This document shows, piece after piece, positions 23,601 to 39,200 of a stretch of DNA of 64,000 bases (position 1 is the stretch's first letter; every line of letters begins with the position of its first letter). Origin of the DNA: Echinostoma caproni (Eukaryota; Platyhelminthes; Trematoda; Plagiorchiida; Echinostomatidae); assembly GCA_900618425.1 (NCBI GenBank), contig UZAN01039453.1:54719-118718 (forward strand), written 5' to 3'. The notes beneath the pieces were generated by a model that was not told the origin of the DNA, did no database searches, and saw only the letters and a list, made by a program, of their open reading frames with translations. The position numbers and the translations under genes are program-made.

Positions 23601-26600
23601 ACCCACGCGCATCAGTTTTCCTTTCCATTAGCCGTGTTCTAAAATCATGGTCTGATATCCCTTGGAAATAATATTTACCACTGGATGATATGAAATGGGA
23701 GTTGATAACAATCAGTCGTTAGTTTCTCGCGGAACAAGGTAGACTCTCATAATATTGTTCACATTTCACTTAGTTAGATGGCTGTTTGCGTAAAGTTGGG
23801 CTCAGTGGAATGCGAACACCTGAAAACACATCCTAACCCTACTTTATCATCTACAACATTCTTTCCTTCTTTCCATTTTATTCTCTTTTATTGATTATGC
23901 AAAGATACAATTGTCAGGAAGAAGGAACTGGCCAATCAAAGAGCTGTTATTCAACACACAATGAGGAAAGTCAGGCGGTGGTGGTGGGATTCGAATACAC
24001 ATCCCCGGAGTAATAATTTGGTGATGGTACTACGGGGTCACCATTGCTACGCGGAGGACTTGGGCATACATATACCTAATGTTTCTTATTTGTGAATTTC
24101 GTGTAAGTTATTCTGGAGAAATATAAATTATTTTCATTGAATGGTTACCACTTTTTCCTTGTACGTGTAACTCCAGTTTTGGGGGTTTGCAATGATAATG
24201 AAAACAAGCTTACGTGTACCAATATACAAGATTTGAATGTTGCTGCGGCTAGGATGGGTCCCGGTAGAATGTATTGCGTTTTCTATTTGAAACGAGCGCG
24301 GGTCGGCCATCATTGTGGTGATAGGGAATCGAGGATGTATGAGGCCCAGAGCTTGACTGTTCTGAGGCAGAATCGGATTGGCCAACAAGGGCGCCTCCAG
24401 AGCTAAACGTCGGTTGTTTATGGATGGGCCAGGGCACTGAAACACGACGAAGGGCAAATAAATGGTGAGCGCAAAATTGTGTTATCAAAAGTATGATAAT
24501 TAGATGAATTAGTTTTTTCAAAAACTTTTATGTGCATTCGAAGTAAAGACAATTTACGAGACAAACATCGGACGCCAAGTTATCAGAATCTATTTGGTTA
24601 TTTTTTTCTAATCGATTTCACGAAAGAAAACAATCTGTCGCACAAATGTTCTTTTGCTACAAACGCGCAAGTGCCTGAAACAACTTACGATGGTAGTAGA
24701 GATCAAATTTCCCTCCAGTGGCGCCTAAATCATTTAAACGCAACCAACTGCCCACAATATGGGGCTGAGTTGAATTCGTTTGCGCGGAACTTGACCTTCA
24801 GTAATGCTTTCAGTGACTGATTTTCGAAACAGGCACCAATGGTGCTCTTCTAGATACACTTTGGGGGCTACGTCGTCATAATCTGTATATGAGTTTCCAA
24901 ATGTCGTAAAATGATGTTTTTGCTTAGAATTCTAATAAGAAAGGGGACAAATGGTGCCTATCAGTTTCTACAACTCAATAAAATTTTTTTTTGAGTCTAC
25001 ATCTTTTCGCATCAATCTTCAGCCAAAACCGCAGTCCCTTAGTCTCGACTCGTGATTCTTTAGCCAAAACCCGAAATGCTGTAGCCGAAATTCACAATCC
25101 TTGAGCCATTGCCTACGTTCCTTTGCCAAAACCCGTATTGCGTTAGTGACGATCCGTTGTCCTTTAGCCTCGACGCACAAACTTTAGTCACGCTGCAGAA
25201 GGCGAGTTGGATCAAAAGGTAGGGATGTAGTAATAGTTGTTTTCCACAAATGTTGATGTGGCAAAACGTGGATAAGAAATAAGGAAGGAGAAGGGGGCAC
25301 GCTGCACCACATGTTAACTGGAGAAGATTTAACCGATGTGCCTGTACTGCCCAACCATTCGGCACATCTCATATAGCTTCAGTGTCTCCGTATAACACTC
25401 AATAGTTCTGTGAGTAAAAATATCAAGTGTAACACAAGCAGTAGGTTGTTTTGAAATTTGCTTTAATTATCTTGATGGAGAGCAAAGAGTGAATCGCTCG
25501 TGTAAACGCCTATGACATTATGGAGCTGACATGAACAACGGACATCATAGTATTGACTTGCTCCGGATAACGTGTAACTTCCAACCTTGTGTTCCATCTT
25601 ACTCAATTCGCTTTGGGATCATTTTGCTTGAGCAACCTTGAGAATGAATTCATTGGAAAGATATACCCATATACGCTATTAGCTTGAGGGCACGCAACGT
25701 TATAAATTTGAAAGAAAGGTCTTATGCTCCTGGAAATCTGAAATTTTGCCTCCGATTCAAGGAGCAAATGTCTTTTAGATGTATTGAAATTGCGCGACTG
25801 AATTTAACAAGACAAATAATGCCTTGCTTTAATGTGAAATAGGAAGTTTGGAATAAAGAAAAAGTGTTAGTCTTTTGACAGTGTGCACATCTAATACCAA
25901 TTCACGGCTGACGCCTGATAGTCCTCCTACCAAACTGAGACAATGGAACCTTTCCAATCACCCGAGAAACATTCAGTGATATGCGTAAACTTATATGCTC
26001 ATGTCGTCTCGTATAGATGAACAATATCTATCAATCAATTTGCATTTCTAAAAGCTGTGACACCAAGTTGATGTAACGGTCATCATGGTACTAGGAATTA
26101 CTAAACTGTTCCATATTGATTGACGGTCTATCAGAAATGTTTCCAATGTTTTTTGTACGTGTGTTTTGTTTCCTGGCAATTTGAAACTTCTGTGCATATG
26201 ACTTTAGATTACAAATGTCTCAAGATAATAATTATAGATAAGTTCAAACATCTTGCTGCTTAACGCCAATTTCCGAAGGCATCGAGTAAAACTATTATCT
26301 TGGTATCAAGCGGATGCATGTATTTTTTCGTCAAAAAATACTAGAAAATTGCTGAAGAGGTTATTCTCACATTTTCTTAGTTTTGCAATATTTAATCCAC
26401 CATTCTTTCGGTATATAGCAGTGTGATGTAGATAAAACATCATATAATTTTGAGAAACATTTCTCCTTAGGATCAATCAATTAAAATATGGTCATACTAT
26501 TGGAATTTTTACTTTTGTAGAGAGATTTACCTTCATTAATTTTTCATTGAATACAACAAAATCTGAACAAATAATTTTAAATAAAAGTTATTTATGTTTA

Positions 26601-29600
26601 GACTGAATAATAATTTATTGACCAATAACCAGTAAAATTAAGGACAATCTCACCAATAAAATACGATTGCAGCAATACACTTCTGACAAAGGTACCAACT
26701 GGCACATTGGGTTGTATTTATTGACAATATTTAACAGTTATCTTCACACTTATGAAAAACATTCATCAAAAATGCCTGCCACGAAACCATTCATAAATAC
26801 GACGGTGGTACTCAACTGGCTTTCAAACTATCCAGCGTACAGAGAGCAGCGCGTTAGCGTAAATTGACCCATTTCCAACATTTTCAATAGAATCCCAATT
26901 TGCTTTAATCCTCTCTCCTTTTTCGCATATCCCTTCTGATTACGTCTAATTACCGATATAGCACCTTGCACGTGTTCCAAGATAAGCTGCTGTTACAAAA
27001 GTGCCAACATTCTTTCCGTTTTCGAGCCAGTTTTGCATAGTGCAGCGCACATTTATTTACAATTTTCCATAATAAGATGTTATTTATTCTTACTGAACTA
27101 AAACACACCCTGCAGACTAACATGAAATACAACATACGATGATTCCAACTGTTCTCTGAAAAATCGGCTTTTCAATAAAGATGAAGTGAATCACCTTCCG
27201 AGTTTTCAATCTCAGACCGTTTAATAACTCTCGCATACAGCTTTATTCTATTTGCTGAAATGTCAAACAGACATGCTTCAACACTCAGCAATTTACAAAA
27301 TTTGGTTAGTGATTTATTTACAAAAAATGAAAATCAAAAATTTGACTCCGCTGGAAATTGAACTTTGTAAAATCCCGCAAACCTGGGTCTTCTCTTGATT
27401 ACTCATCAATAGTTTTGTCAACGCTTTTCAATCAACACCAAAAAGTTAGGAAAGATATAAAACAAAAGCATTTTCTCTACTGAATGCTTTTTATAATTTG
27501 ACTAACAGAGCGACAGGCAGCATCAGTGACCGAATCGTAAATGTCTCTCTGACAAGAAGCATGTGCTTAATTGATTTTATCACCCAACTTTAGTGTAATT
27601 TGGTAAACATTTTGTCGGTTTACGTGAAAATATTTATTACTTTTATTGTTGTGTCAGCACGGAAACAATGGGGTGAGCATAAACAAATCTCAGAGTAATA
27701 AGCTTCTGTTAGCTCATTTTATTGTTCAGAGAACCATCAAGACCGCCTAGCGCCTCCGAACAATCAAATGGTTTAATCCAAGCTTGATATCCTTTAATTG
27801 ATTGAGCCATAAGCACGAGGTGATGATTGTCGACCTTGTGGCTCAGCAGTAAGGGTTTGAAGTCCCATTCGTTTCGAGACCTGACAGACACAAAAAGTGC
27901 ACACTGCTAACGTGTTCCAAACGGGAAGAAGTGGCTGTCCAGTGATTTTCGTCAGTTTCCATGGCATCGGAATGCGTTCAACTGGTGGGAGATTAACGAT
28001 ATCCAAAGGAGTAAAACCCACACCCAAGACCATCAGGAGTACCTGGTGCCTCTGAACAATAAATAAATTTTGAATACAATCTCAGTAGTATTTGTATCAG
28101 AAGTTATCTTTATTTAGTGGTATGATACGGTTTCATTATTGACGCGTCAAACTATTTTTCTGGACACTGATACCAAAGCCACAATGTAAGGCGTAGGTAT
28201 CAAATCCGACCGAAACTACAGTGCACTAAAACATCGAGNNNNNNNNNNNNNNNNNNNNNNNNNNNNNNNNNNNNNNNNNNNNNNNNNNNNNNNNNNNNNN
28301 NNNNNNNNNNNNNNNNNNNNNNNNNNNNNNNNNNNNNNNNNNNNNNNNNNNNNNNNNNNNNNNNNNNNNNNNNNNNNNNNNNNNNNNNNNNNNNNNNNNN
28401 NNNNNNNNNNNNNNNNNNNNNNNNNNNNNNNNNNNNNNNNNNNNNNNNNNNNNNNNNNNNNNNNNNNNNNNNNNNNNNNNNNNNNNNNNNNNNNNNNNNN
28501 NNNNNNNNNNNNNNNNNNNNNNNNNNNNNNNNNNNNNNNNNNNNNNNNNNNNNNNNNNNNNNNNNNNNNNNNNNNNNNNNNNNNNNNNNNNNNNNNNATC
28601 AAATCCGACCGAAACTACAGTGCACTAAAACATCGAGGTATGCTTATTGTCCCCCCGGTTGATGGATTCACTTGAATACTTGACCATGCCACTTCAATTG
28701 AAAAATGAACTAATCCATGTAGTGAATGATAATCTTTCGCAAAATTCGACGCTGCATTGTAGAGCCACATGTTATCCACCGAAAAATATTTTGGGTACTC
28801 CGAAAACCAAACATCGGAGGCAATTCTCCCTACTGAACAGTTCAACGTGCAGTCCAGTTTTACCACAAAACAGCAAGCACGTATTTTGATGCGTAGTTTG
28901 TGCTTGGCAAATTATTTATCAGCAAGTGCGTGAATGACTTCACAAACTAACATCAATTTTTGATTACCCCAGAAGTCAGAAATGTTTCCAGAACATCGTT
29001 TCCATGCACATCCTTGGGAAGGTTATCAGTGAAAATATTTGTCAGTTGATCCACAGCCTACAAGATCGCTGAACCAACGTCATCAACTTCCTCAAAAATA
29101 GGAACTTACCGAGTTCAACTTCTAAGTTATTGTTAAACTATACTAACCCTGGTAAAATGTACTTGCTCCCGCGAAGTAAATTTTCTGATGAACTATACTT
29201 TGTAGTCCATTTCTTTTTATAGTCAAATATTCCTTCAACTGCATTTTAAAATAAAATTTTATAAACTATTATTAATAATGCGTTCATACATTATGTTTCG
29301 TTCATACGAAATGGTTACCAAAATGCTTGAGCCAACCGCCAAAAACACACGGCAATGTTGCACACCATTCCATTCGGGATCCCACAATAAATCTACATGA
29401 TAAACACACTTCATTAATAGTACAGACAAGTCGGATCACGGATACAATGCTGTTAGTGAACAATTTGTTAAGCAAATTTAAAACACAGTGGAGAAATACC
29501 CTCTTTCAAGTTTAAAGCAATTTGTTGAGTTTTGAGGTCAAATATCATCTTATCACGCATGGTTGTGAAAGTCTTGCGGGTAATCACGTGTAACCACCGG

Positions 29601-30222
29601 TTTATGACGTTTGCCCAGGCGACTGAAAAAAAATCATTAGGAACAAAATCAAATTCGTGCGGAGCTCCAGAAGCGTTTCTTTGATTACTTGATCGTCCCC
29701 ACCAGTTATCTCAAGTAACATTCGTTCACGTATTTGTACACACCCGATGCTGTCAAAAGCATGGCGAATCAGTAGGAATGCATAAATGTGGGAGTGATTC
29801 CAGTGCTGAAAGAATGGCTACTTCTGACATAGAATATGAAATCGCACAACTTTATGGTTTTTTCAAGACCATGGAAATATGATCTTTCCTAACAAACATG
29901 CGTGATTGATGGTGTAAAAGCAACCATTTATTGTCTGGTTTAATGCTGTTGCAATTAAGTTATTTTTTGTTTTTTTCTCTAATCATTTTCATCATTTTAT
30001 TGCTCCCGGGATACGCCTGCATTCGTTATTTCGTTATTTCTCATTACTTAATTTGCATGAAGTAACCGATGATATGCAAAAGAAATCTCGCTGCAGTAGA
30101 CATCCTGCATAACACTACTGGCCTTTTTTCAAAGTTATTCGGGGAAATCATTCCCTCAGATTTCTTCAGACAGCTTACAACAGCCTCAGACCAGTTTCAC
30201 TACAGTGCTGCCAGTGAGTGTA

Positions 30223-30253
<31 letters not shown>

Positions 30254-33200
30254 GCAATAGTAGGATATTCTCCCTCAGGTATCTTTACAAAAAAGCATTA
30301 TTTTTTTGTTCAAAACGGGACCTTAAGGAACACTCAGATCAAAGGGTATTTGTATCATAACGGTCAGTTGTTATCACCACCAACTGACCACTTTATTCAA
30401 CAGAAACATCAGAATAGAAATTGTCACCCTAATAAGATATGGTTACTTCTGTGAATTTTCTATATTTTCATTAATGCCGATAACTATTCCAGTTGTGGGT
30501 ATCTCAGCGGTTATCCTACGTTTCGTTGTGATCTGTATTGTCCAGTTGTAAATTTCTAGCGACAGAGCTTCTTTGACTTGTCTCAATGTGCTTTGTCTTT
30601 GTTCAAAGTTCAATGCTCAATGTTCTTCAGTTAGAGGCAGAGAGTAATTTCCCGTATGAGCCTCATCACCACAGACTCGAAGATCTCATTCATGATAGAT
30701 CTGCATACCCGCATTGTTCGCAGGACGCTGTCGAGCTTCCTCTTGAACATCTTGATAAAGAAAAAACCCACATGACTGGCAGACGCAGTGCGGTGAAATG
30801 CTTATCAGTTTCAATCAAACTTGGAAATACAGCGCCCAATTCGGACGTAATAACTGAAAATCTTATATGATCAAAATCGTTTGGGATATGAATTCTGTAA
30901 TGAAGCATCGCTAGGATTCACAAGAAAGCTCCATACCGTGGGTAAGAGAATTAAATCAGAATTTTCGAATTTTTCGGCACTGAACACAAAACCACGCTCA
31001 CATAGGTCTGTTGAGGACAAAGTAAATGGCACTTGATAATTATCCCCCGACTTGTTAAAAAAGTAGGCCGCAAACCTTGCCTTATGTATTTCTAGGTTGA
31101 TTAGTTTGTGTAATCCATCTGAAGGTATTTACAATAGCTGGAATGCTACCCAATTTACAGTATCTACCAAAACTCTTTCAAGTACCGATCGACTGTGTTC
31201 ACATCAGCGCTATTGACCGTTCCTCTCCTTTGCCTGAGAGTCTTACGATTTACTTTGTTAACAAATTACCTCTTTCCACTTCTGATTCAGTTCCTCACAT
31301 TTTTCACTCGTTTTATCCTCGTTCAATGAAGAGTTTACCATTGTGCGTGCAATGTACGCTTATGATTTCGAATACCTATACCGTGGCATTTTCGTTCAAC
31401 GTCTTTGAGACTGTGGTCTAAAATCTGAGTCTTTGGGCATTCTTATCAAGCCCTTCTCACACTGTACGCGATTAACCTTTGAAACGATAAATCTTCCAGG
31501 ATACCTTTTGTTTGCGTTACATTTTGTCTAAGCCTGAATAACGGTAAATATAATCATATATTATATTACTTGGTTATATTATTTTATTTAGTATTATTTT
31601 CGTAATGTTAGTATAATTTAAAATGATATGTATATATTATTTTTTTATATTAAAGTTCCCCAACTGCGTCGTGTGCAAATATAATGAAGAATTAAATGGT
31701 CCTCCTTCGATTGGTTTAGACAATTATTACTTTCTCCAAAGCACATTTGTAGTTTGTTTGAGCCTCGATCTTTGGTGCTGGTATGTTGTCGTTCTACACT
31801 TTTACGTGTAAAATGCTTACCGCATAACTGAATTCAATTCTCAAATTTGTAACAGCCGGAATTCTTTCGCTTTGATCGTACTGTTTCCTAGATTAAAAGA
31901 GAAAGGATTTATTTTCTTTCTAAGATATTTTAGACTTCTAGCCGGTACAGTGGTGTTCCCAATGCTGCCTCGATGGGTTTTATATTCGAATTTCAATGAT
32001 TAATTACCCAACTCTATACTAACACAATATGAGCAAGGTTTGCATTCCAACCTCAGTTAACTTGTGTGTGTACTCGTTCCACATTTAGGCTGTTCCCTGA
32101 TCGTTCCTTCATAAACCAAAATAACAACATCCTTTTCCTTGCCCCCATTCTAGCGAATTGGAACACAGTTTACGATTAACTTGAGGAATCTCCAACCTAT
32201 CGCATCCGTTTTTCAATACATTCTATTGTTTTGCACGTTTTAGCCGTTTAGAGTGCATAGTATCTTCACAATACCTTGCCGAAGATTCTAAGCGTTCACC
32301 TATAGAGGTTATTCTTGTCTTACTTGACTCCAACGAACTTTAAAACTCAACTGGGATGTCTAGAAACGTATGCCCATTTGGACCATGAGAACTAAACACG
32401 TTGTCCTCCAGTGATTAAAATATTACCTATCAGAGAAAATCAATATGCAGTACATCGTCAAATTATTCGCACCAAGGAGAAATTATACACTCTGAAACAA
32501 CTCAATGTATTTGTAAAGGTGGGGAGAGTCTCGTCAATATGAGAACAGTGAAAAATATCTACAAATCATTGTAAGCCTATAGAACTATCAACGTCTGCTC
32601 TCCGAAAATTGTAATAAGAAGCGTCGAATATCAATTTCCATGAGTCTGAAAGTCTGAAAATCTTTTTATTCGTTGCGTAAAGCAGGGTTAGTTTTGTGAA
32701 TCTAACCATACAGATAATTAAACGCTGCTGCAAACATTGAACATAGAAGTCACCTAGAATTCATTGATATCCGAATAAAACGAACCAACTTAGTCTTTGG
32801 CAACTCATTTATAGTGTAATATATGGTTGGCAAATAATTTGTGCGGAAATGTTTATCTGGAAGGTATGTGCTTGATCTTCAATCCGGTCTTTACGGGAAA
32901 ACACTCTATTCCAAAGCATTTTAGAGTAGTGACGAAACATGACAATATAATATTACCAACTTGGAACATTCAGTTGAATGTAGCTAAGTTGGATATTCAA
33001 AACTAATATCTACAAAAACAGGCTCCGAGGATAATTTAATGAGAGGTAACTCAGAGTATATTATAAACATTTGCCACAAATCTGCCCACATGTTTTCACT
33101 GTTTTCACGGAATGGTACGTCTGTATCCGCGCCGGTCAACATTGGATAACTCAACCATCAGACTGAGGTTACAACCTTTAGTTGTGTGGCTGTACCAAGG

Positions 33201-36200
33201 CGGCACATGCAACGCATTGGAAGGCTTTGATTGAAGCTCTAATTACTTGCTAGTTGTCAAGACTGTTTTACACTTATTATTTTGGTTTACAAATGGTTCG
33301 TCCAGAAAAAAATAAATTGCTGTTTTAGTGCCATGAGGATACCCAGAAAATTCCTTGACACTGAACCACATAATGTAATATGTAATATTGCAATGACAGT
33401 TGTATGGAAACAAACAAGTGAAATCCGACCCTGGGGACACATGAAAACGCGGAAAGAGATTGATGTACAAATGATCTAATTTGTAACACATTTGATTTGT
33501 TCTCAACTTAAACACTCACTGGTTCGGGTTGGAAGAGCCTCATGTTATAACATTCGTCTTGCACATCGTTTCCATGTAAAAGACAGATGGGTCTATCTAT
33601 AGTCTTTGGTTTCTTTAAAACTACCAATGAGTAAAAGTAGCCCACGCTTATGGTTTTTCATTGGATTCGACGCAACGTTTTCTAAAAAAGGGAAACATTC
33701 TAAAAAAAAGCAGCTTCCCAAAAGCACTACATTGGTTTCATCACTGCTTTACACCCCACGATTTTACATAATCGTTTATTATGGTCATCATACCATGGCA
33801 ATGATAGCCAGTAACGTGTAGCATTCCATGGGATCTGGGCAACTAAAACTCAGAGTAGTTTTTAAATATTATTTCATAAAATAAAGAAATATATCGTACA
33901 TCAAGCGGATCAAAGAATTGATCAATTTATCCCAGTATACAAATGTTTAATTCTAATGTTGGAGGTAAAATACATTTTGTGGCATTACAAAAATTATCAG
34001 TGAGTTTTGTCTAATGCCATAGAAAGCCACATTAAATGTTGATATTTTTTTCTTACTTAAGATGCACTTTGGAATTGTTTTCAATAATCCCCATATACAT
34101 GAACCCATCTAAACTCTGTGTCCATCCCGGTTCTCATCTGTTCATTGAGATCGATCCTGAGTTCATGTTCTCTCGAATTTGATAGACCACCTTTAAGATC
34201 AAACGACGTGCACTAATAAAATGCATGGTTCATTGAAGTTTTATCCATTATAAAACCGTTGGAAACGCACTTTGTCACTGTATTTGAGAGGAGAAAGTCT
34301 AAAGCCAAGTTCAATATTCATGGCGGTTCATTTCAATAACGATATGGTCGTTAATTTTTCACTTCATGCACCTTCATTTTGTCAAGCGAATGAACATATG
34401 TTTTATCAAAATTGATCTAGGGTTGTTGCTCTATGTTCATTTTGTTCATCTACCTGTAACCCAGAACTACAAATTCAAATGTTTTTGATTGCTCTAGCAT
34501 CGCGTCTAATTGGCAACTTGCCGATAGTAATAACACCTCAACTGTCCATTTCATTAGTAATTTGTGTTTATTAATTACCTGATGAAGACTTGAAACTTAG
34601 TTAATCGACTCCGAACATTAAAATAAACCTAAGCATGTTATCAACAGGTCATATGGATGCTCACATCGGTTATTGTTTCCAAATGGTCACTGTGTATTCG
34701 ACGAATTCGTGTCACTTTCCGTTCGATGGGAACTGAAGAAGTGGAGATTGGGATGCCGGACACGTTGTACACCATGTTCTCCGTAAAACGGTCCGGATTG
34801 GATGTACGTCCAAGGGAAGGGATAAACTGTATTAGATCACTAGAACGCATCAGATTGTCAATCTCCGTCAACCGATAAGCACACAAGGCCAACGGTGCAA
34901 AATTGTACAAACCACGTGTTAGTTCTTCAGGCATCTCATCTAGCAGTTCCGGATCGACAGCGGAGAATAGTCCATAGATAACCGGATCGGTGTGTACACC
35001 ATTGATGAAAGATTGTGTGAAAGATATTGGATAGTTGAAGTGTATTTCAGATGATTGATACCTGTAATAGTGAATGAAAAACCAGTCAGTCCACAGAATA
35101 TAGGTTCACCTTTGACTACAGACGTACACAACCCGGGATAATAAGAAACCAGAAACATTGCATTTTACAAATACACATGGCGCTAACTATGGAACGGGTT
35201 AACAATAAAAGTGAACCATTCCGTTTCGAAACAAATGTGAACGGAACATACAGAAATGCAAGGTACACATTTTCGTAATACTTCTACTACATCTCATTGA
35301 ATTTGCGTTACCAGTCAGAATGCGTTTAAAAGAGCTAAAGCGAGCGAATGATGGCGATCTTACACATGCCAACAGCAATACTACCAGTCAAGTGAGAGCA
35401 ACAGATAGTTCATTTCGTTGACATAGGGTGGTAGGCCAATATCGAAAAACTCTGAACTAATGAATAGGCCACTCTCATTTTCTATCTTTTTTCCAATTTT
35501 ACCAAGGAAGTGTATCATTGGATCTGAACTAGACTAGTCACTTCAAAACCAGAGAGATAGAAGCAACCGTTGAGCAATCCGTCCGTAACGAACCTGTACA
35601 GAGGAGTAAATTTGTTTGCAAAATTTCATTATATAATAATGCTCCTCTTGTGGATGACCATAACTAACCAACAAAAAGTTACATTCTGATTCTACCAATA
35701 AATCATGTAGAAAATCAGATGGCAATAAATTCTGTTGCGGATCAGGGTATACAGGATATCGAATGACTGTGATACTCTCCTTTCGGTCTGGTTGGTTACT
35801 GAGTTGTTAGTACATTGAAAGCAAGCCAGTCGAAAGATTAGTTGAACCTGGATCATTTTCAATCAACTCAGTGAAAACGTGCACTTCCCTGGATCACGGA
35901 TATGCACAAGTACATACAGGGAAATTGATTCAAACGGAAAACAAAAGGTTCAGATGAAAGCCAATTTTTTCACAGGACGGTGAGCTATAATGGAACAGTT
36001 AATCAATTTCCCTGTTCCTAGACTTTTCCACCTCGAGATAGAAAAGTGAAACGAATTGGGGCGGTCAATCAACGAATCATATAGTTCCAAGATCGATATT
36101 TCACATAAGCAAGTTATTTTAATGACTAATTACACAAGTCCTGATTTGATCAAAGAAAAAAAGATAAATACAACTATATTTTGATTAAGATGAATGTCAG

Positions 36201-39200
36201 GGTTGAATAAACTACATTTACAATTCTGTTTTCTTCTTGGCTATGATCGGAAATTAAGTTGAAATAATTTTTAATTAAACAACTGCAATTCAAATAAATG
36301 TATCAATTTGAAAAAGAAATTTTCATCATATTTAGGTAATTGAACTAAGTATGAGTGCACTTCCTTTGAGTTTCTCCGTGAAAGTCAAGCCCGATACATA
36401 TCACTATGAAGGAATAAACTCATCACTGTATTCAATTTGCCACGATTTTACCTCTTGGGATGGAGCTACATAATATGACTCAAAAGCACACGCCTAGATT
36501 GCTGTTGAGTACTTTAAGATAAAAAAATATTGTATAGCATAATTCTCCCGCAATCGTGCAATTTATGTGCACATAAAAGCATCTATTTCAATGTGTAAGC
36601 CCACTAATTGAGTTCTTGGATCAGACCGAGAGAGAACGAGGAATAACTCCAATAACTGGCCGTAACCGCTCCACTCGTGTCACATCCACACGCACTGCTT
36701 TCTTCTCGGATCAAGTATTCTTTTCTGTTATTGCAGCTAGGATAGTGATAAAATCATTTGCATGAATGCCTAATCCAGAAGTACAATGCACTTGTCCGAT
36801 TGTAAACTCATGTGATGCTTCGCTGCACCCCGGAAAATCCGTGATCTGTCAAACAGCGGGTAGTGGGCCACGATTCATTCATCATTCGATTCACTCATAG
36901 TGACCATGTCGAATAGTCAGTGTGCCGGTGACAATGGCTGGTTGAATCTTAAATGCACTCTGTGTAGCACTATGCTTGCAGTCCCCGAAAAGTCCTGCCA
37001 TAACAGCGTCGCATGTAACGTTTCGGAAGAAAAGTACATTTTGATCTCGTACAAGCCTATTGGACAGAAATGCTGATGTTTTTCATATTTGAGAGACTGC
37101 AAACACAAAACCACCGCGCATAGATTTCTTACTTCACTTAGCCGGTGCGACGCATGTTAATTTAATAGAACGTGTGGCATTCGGTCGTGTATCAGATCCT
37201 AAACATGAGGTGATTGTCACTTTTTGGCCGATCAATATGCAATGCTTTAGTAATGCACTATGGATGAATTCCAAACTGGTTGAAGGATTTTATGAACTTA
37301 TCGTGATACTCTTTGTTGTGGCCATAATAAATTGAAGAACAGTAGTGCAGTTTACGATACCTGGCTAAAGTGTTTCATTTTTGGTAGAAGAAAACTAAAA
37401 TTTAGTCTGAGGTTCTCGTCACTACGTTCCAGAGAATAAGAGGCCAGATGATAATTAGTGTGTGGGTGTCTATTAAATAATCAATGACTTTATAAAATTT
37501 GGAATGCGTCGTATGATAGCGGAATTACTGGGCAAGAATGACTCAATGTACACCTGGATTCTTCCAAAAAGGTACAATTGTTTTCTGAACTTCGGGGTTA
37601 ATACCATCATCGAAGATGCTTAGCCATGATTGCAGAGATGTACGACGTCAACTCCAACGGTGTAGCACTGAGTTGGAAATTCTACGATACACTCGCACAA
37701 GTTTCGCTACTTTTAAAGTGACACGGTCTGCAACGCAGGTGTAATTTTGTAAAATATCATTCATAACAATTCGATAACTTTTCAACTAGGGGGAAACTGA
37801 CGCCTTTTCATCTATTTCAATGTCTGCAATTTGACGTGCTTCACATTGGAAACAGTTTTTCAAACATGCATTTTCCAGCTTTGCTTTAGAACGAAAAAAT
37901 ACTGGATTCAGTCAAGGTGAGACACTAGTCAAGCTGCGCAAACAGAATGTGAGAAATTTGTAGTTACACGTAATTGTTGTTTCAGTTTAATTTTACATCA
38001 TTCAATTTGTAAATAAATTCTAGCAGAGCAATCTATTAATGATTAGTAAACTTTTTCCGAAAGTGGATTCTGAATGTAATTGTTGAATTTTCAAATATAG
38101 ATTTTAATCAATTTTGACCTACTAGGTAACTATTATTTCCTTGCCGGCTATTATTCTTCCCCTGGTGTCGTCCGGATACCAAGAGAACAAATATTGACAT
38201 AAACATAAGCAAAGTGTAAGGTCAGGTAAGATACAAGGAACACGCTTTGCCTCATCTGGTATCGCTATAGACATACAATTGGGTTTTCTCCAGGAGCCTG
38301 ATAGACGAGAAATTGGTACAGTTTGCTAAACATAATGAAGCGTTTGTCAGCAGTTGCTTGAGATAAAACTCCGACATACTGTGAATAATGCTCCCCTTGT
38401 AATCGAGCTTACAGGATTTGAATCTTTATCGAGACCTCAGCATAGTTCTGTGACATCAAACAACCAGTTGTACATTCTCTTGATAAATTGAGCGGTTATT
38501 CGTTAAATTTATGGCAATTTCCAGACAACTTACTTGGCATTATTGAACCTGAGAGAATGAGCTGAATCATTTGATCGGATTCGACACACCAGGCGAGCTT
38601 TGAAGAAGGATGTGAATAAAAGCCGTCCATCCTTTGGACTCCGCATACCTGGATCGCCAGTACATACACGAGCGATTCTTGTGTAAATCACCTGTAGAGG
38701 TAGCATTGTCCAATTAATTACCTGTATACTCAAGTTGTCAGTGGTGTGAAGCCATTAACTACAAAAGAGCTTTTCATGCAGCACAATTGAAAATCGTCTG
38801 ATTTAGGTGGAAAAGCAACAGAAATTTGTGGATGAAAAAGAAATGAATGTTTTATTCGTTGAAAGCTGTTCATTTGCTTCGAACAAACAGTCTCTCCAAC
38901 ATTCGAACTCCAAGTGCTCAGTAGTTGTCCAAATAATCCTCAAACTTCTGTCTCTTATTCCTTCTCAAACGAGGCCGTTTGGAGGCAGCTCCGTCAACAT
39001 GCCCTGATAGACCACGAAGTTAGGGGGGATTGATCGAGTAGAAACTTAGCTTTGCTTTCACTTGGATAGCTCGTAGGGAACAGTTAAGATGCTTTCAAAA
39101 TGATGGTCAGGCGTCAGTAGGTTTTTGTTTAGCAGACGTTTTTGTCACCCAGCTATTTCGCATTATTCGCACAACCGTGATTCGTCAGCCAGCCTACAGG

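Larger units (their letters stand above)
24437..34664 (-). other. Semaphorin intron 5
   Basis: Intron of about 10.2 kb including a gap. Contains the 21-bp array, the dispersed repeat at 27.8 kb, the duplicated gap flank and a (TA)n run. The rest is unremarkable AT-rich sequence. Confidence 0.75.

Noticed and set aside
24249..24521. Alternative minus-strand frame through exon 6 with a serine-rich text
   Set aside because: It hits a stop before the donor and breaks the phase; the other frame matches sema motifs on both sides.
25060..25365. 101-codon minus-strand frame with a seven-residue period
   Set aside because: The period comes from the 21-bp DNA repeat; there is no splice context or homology.
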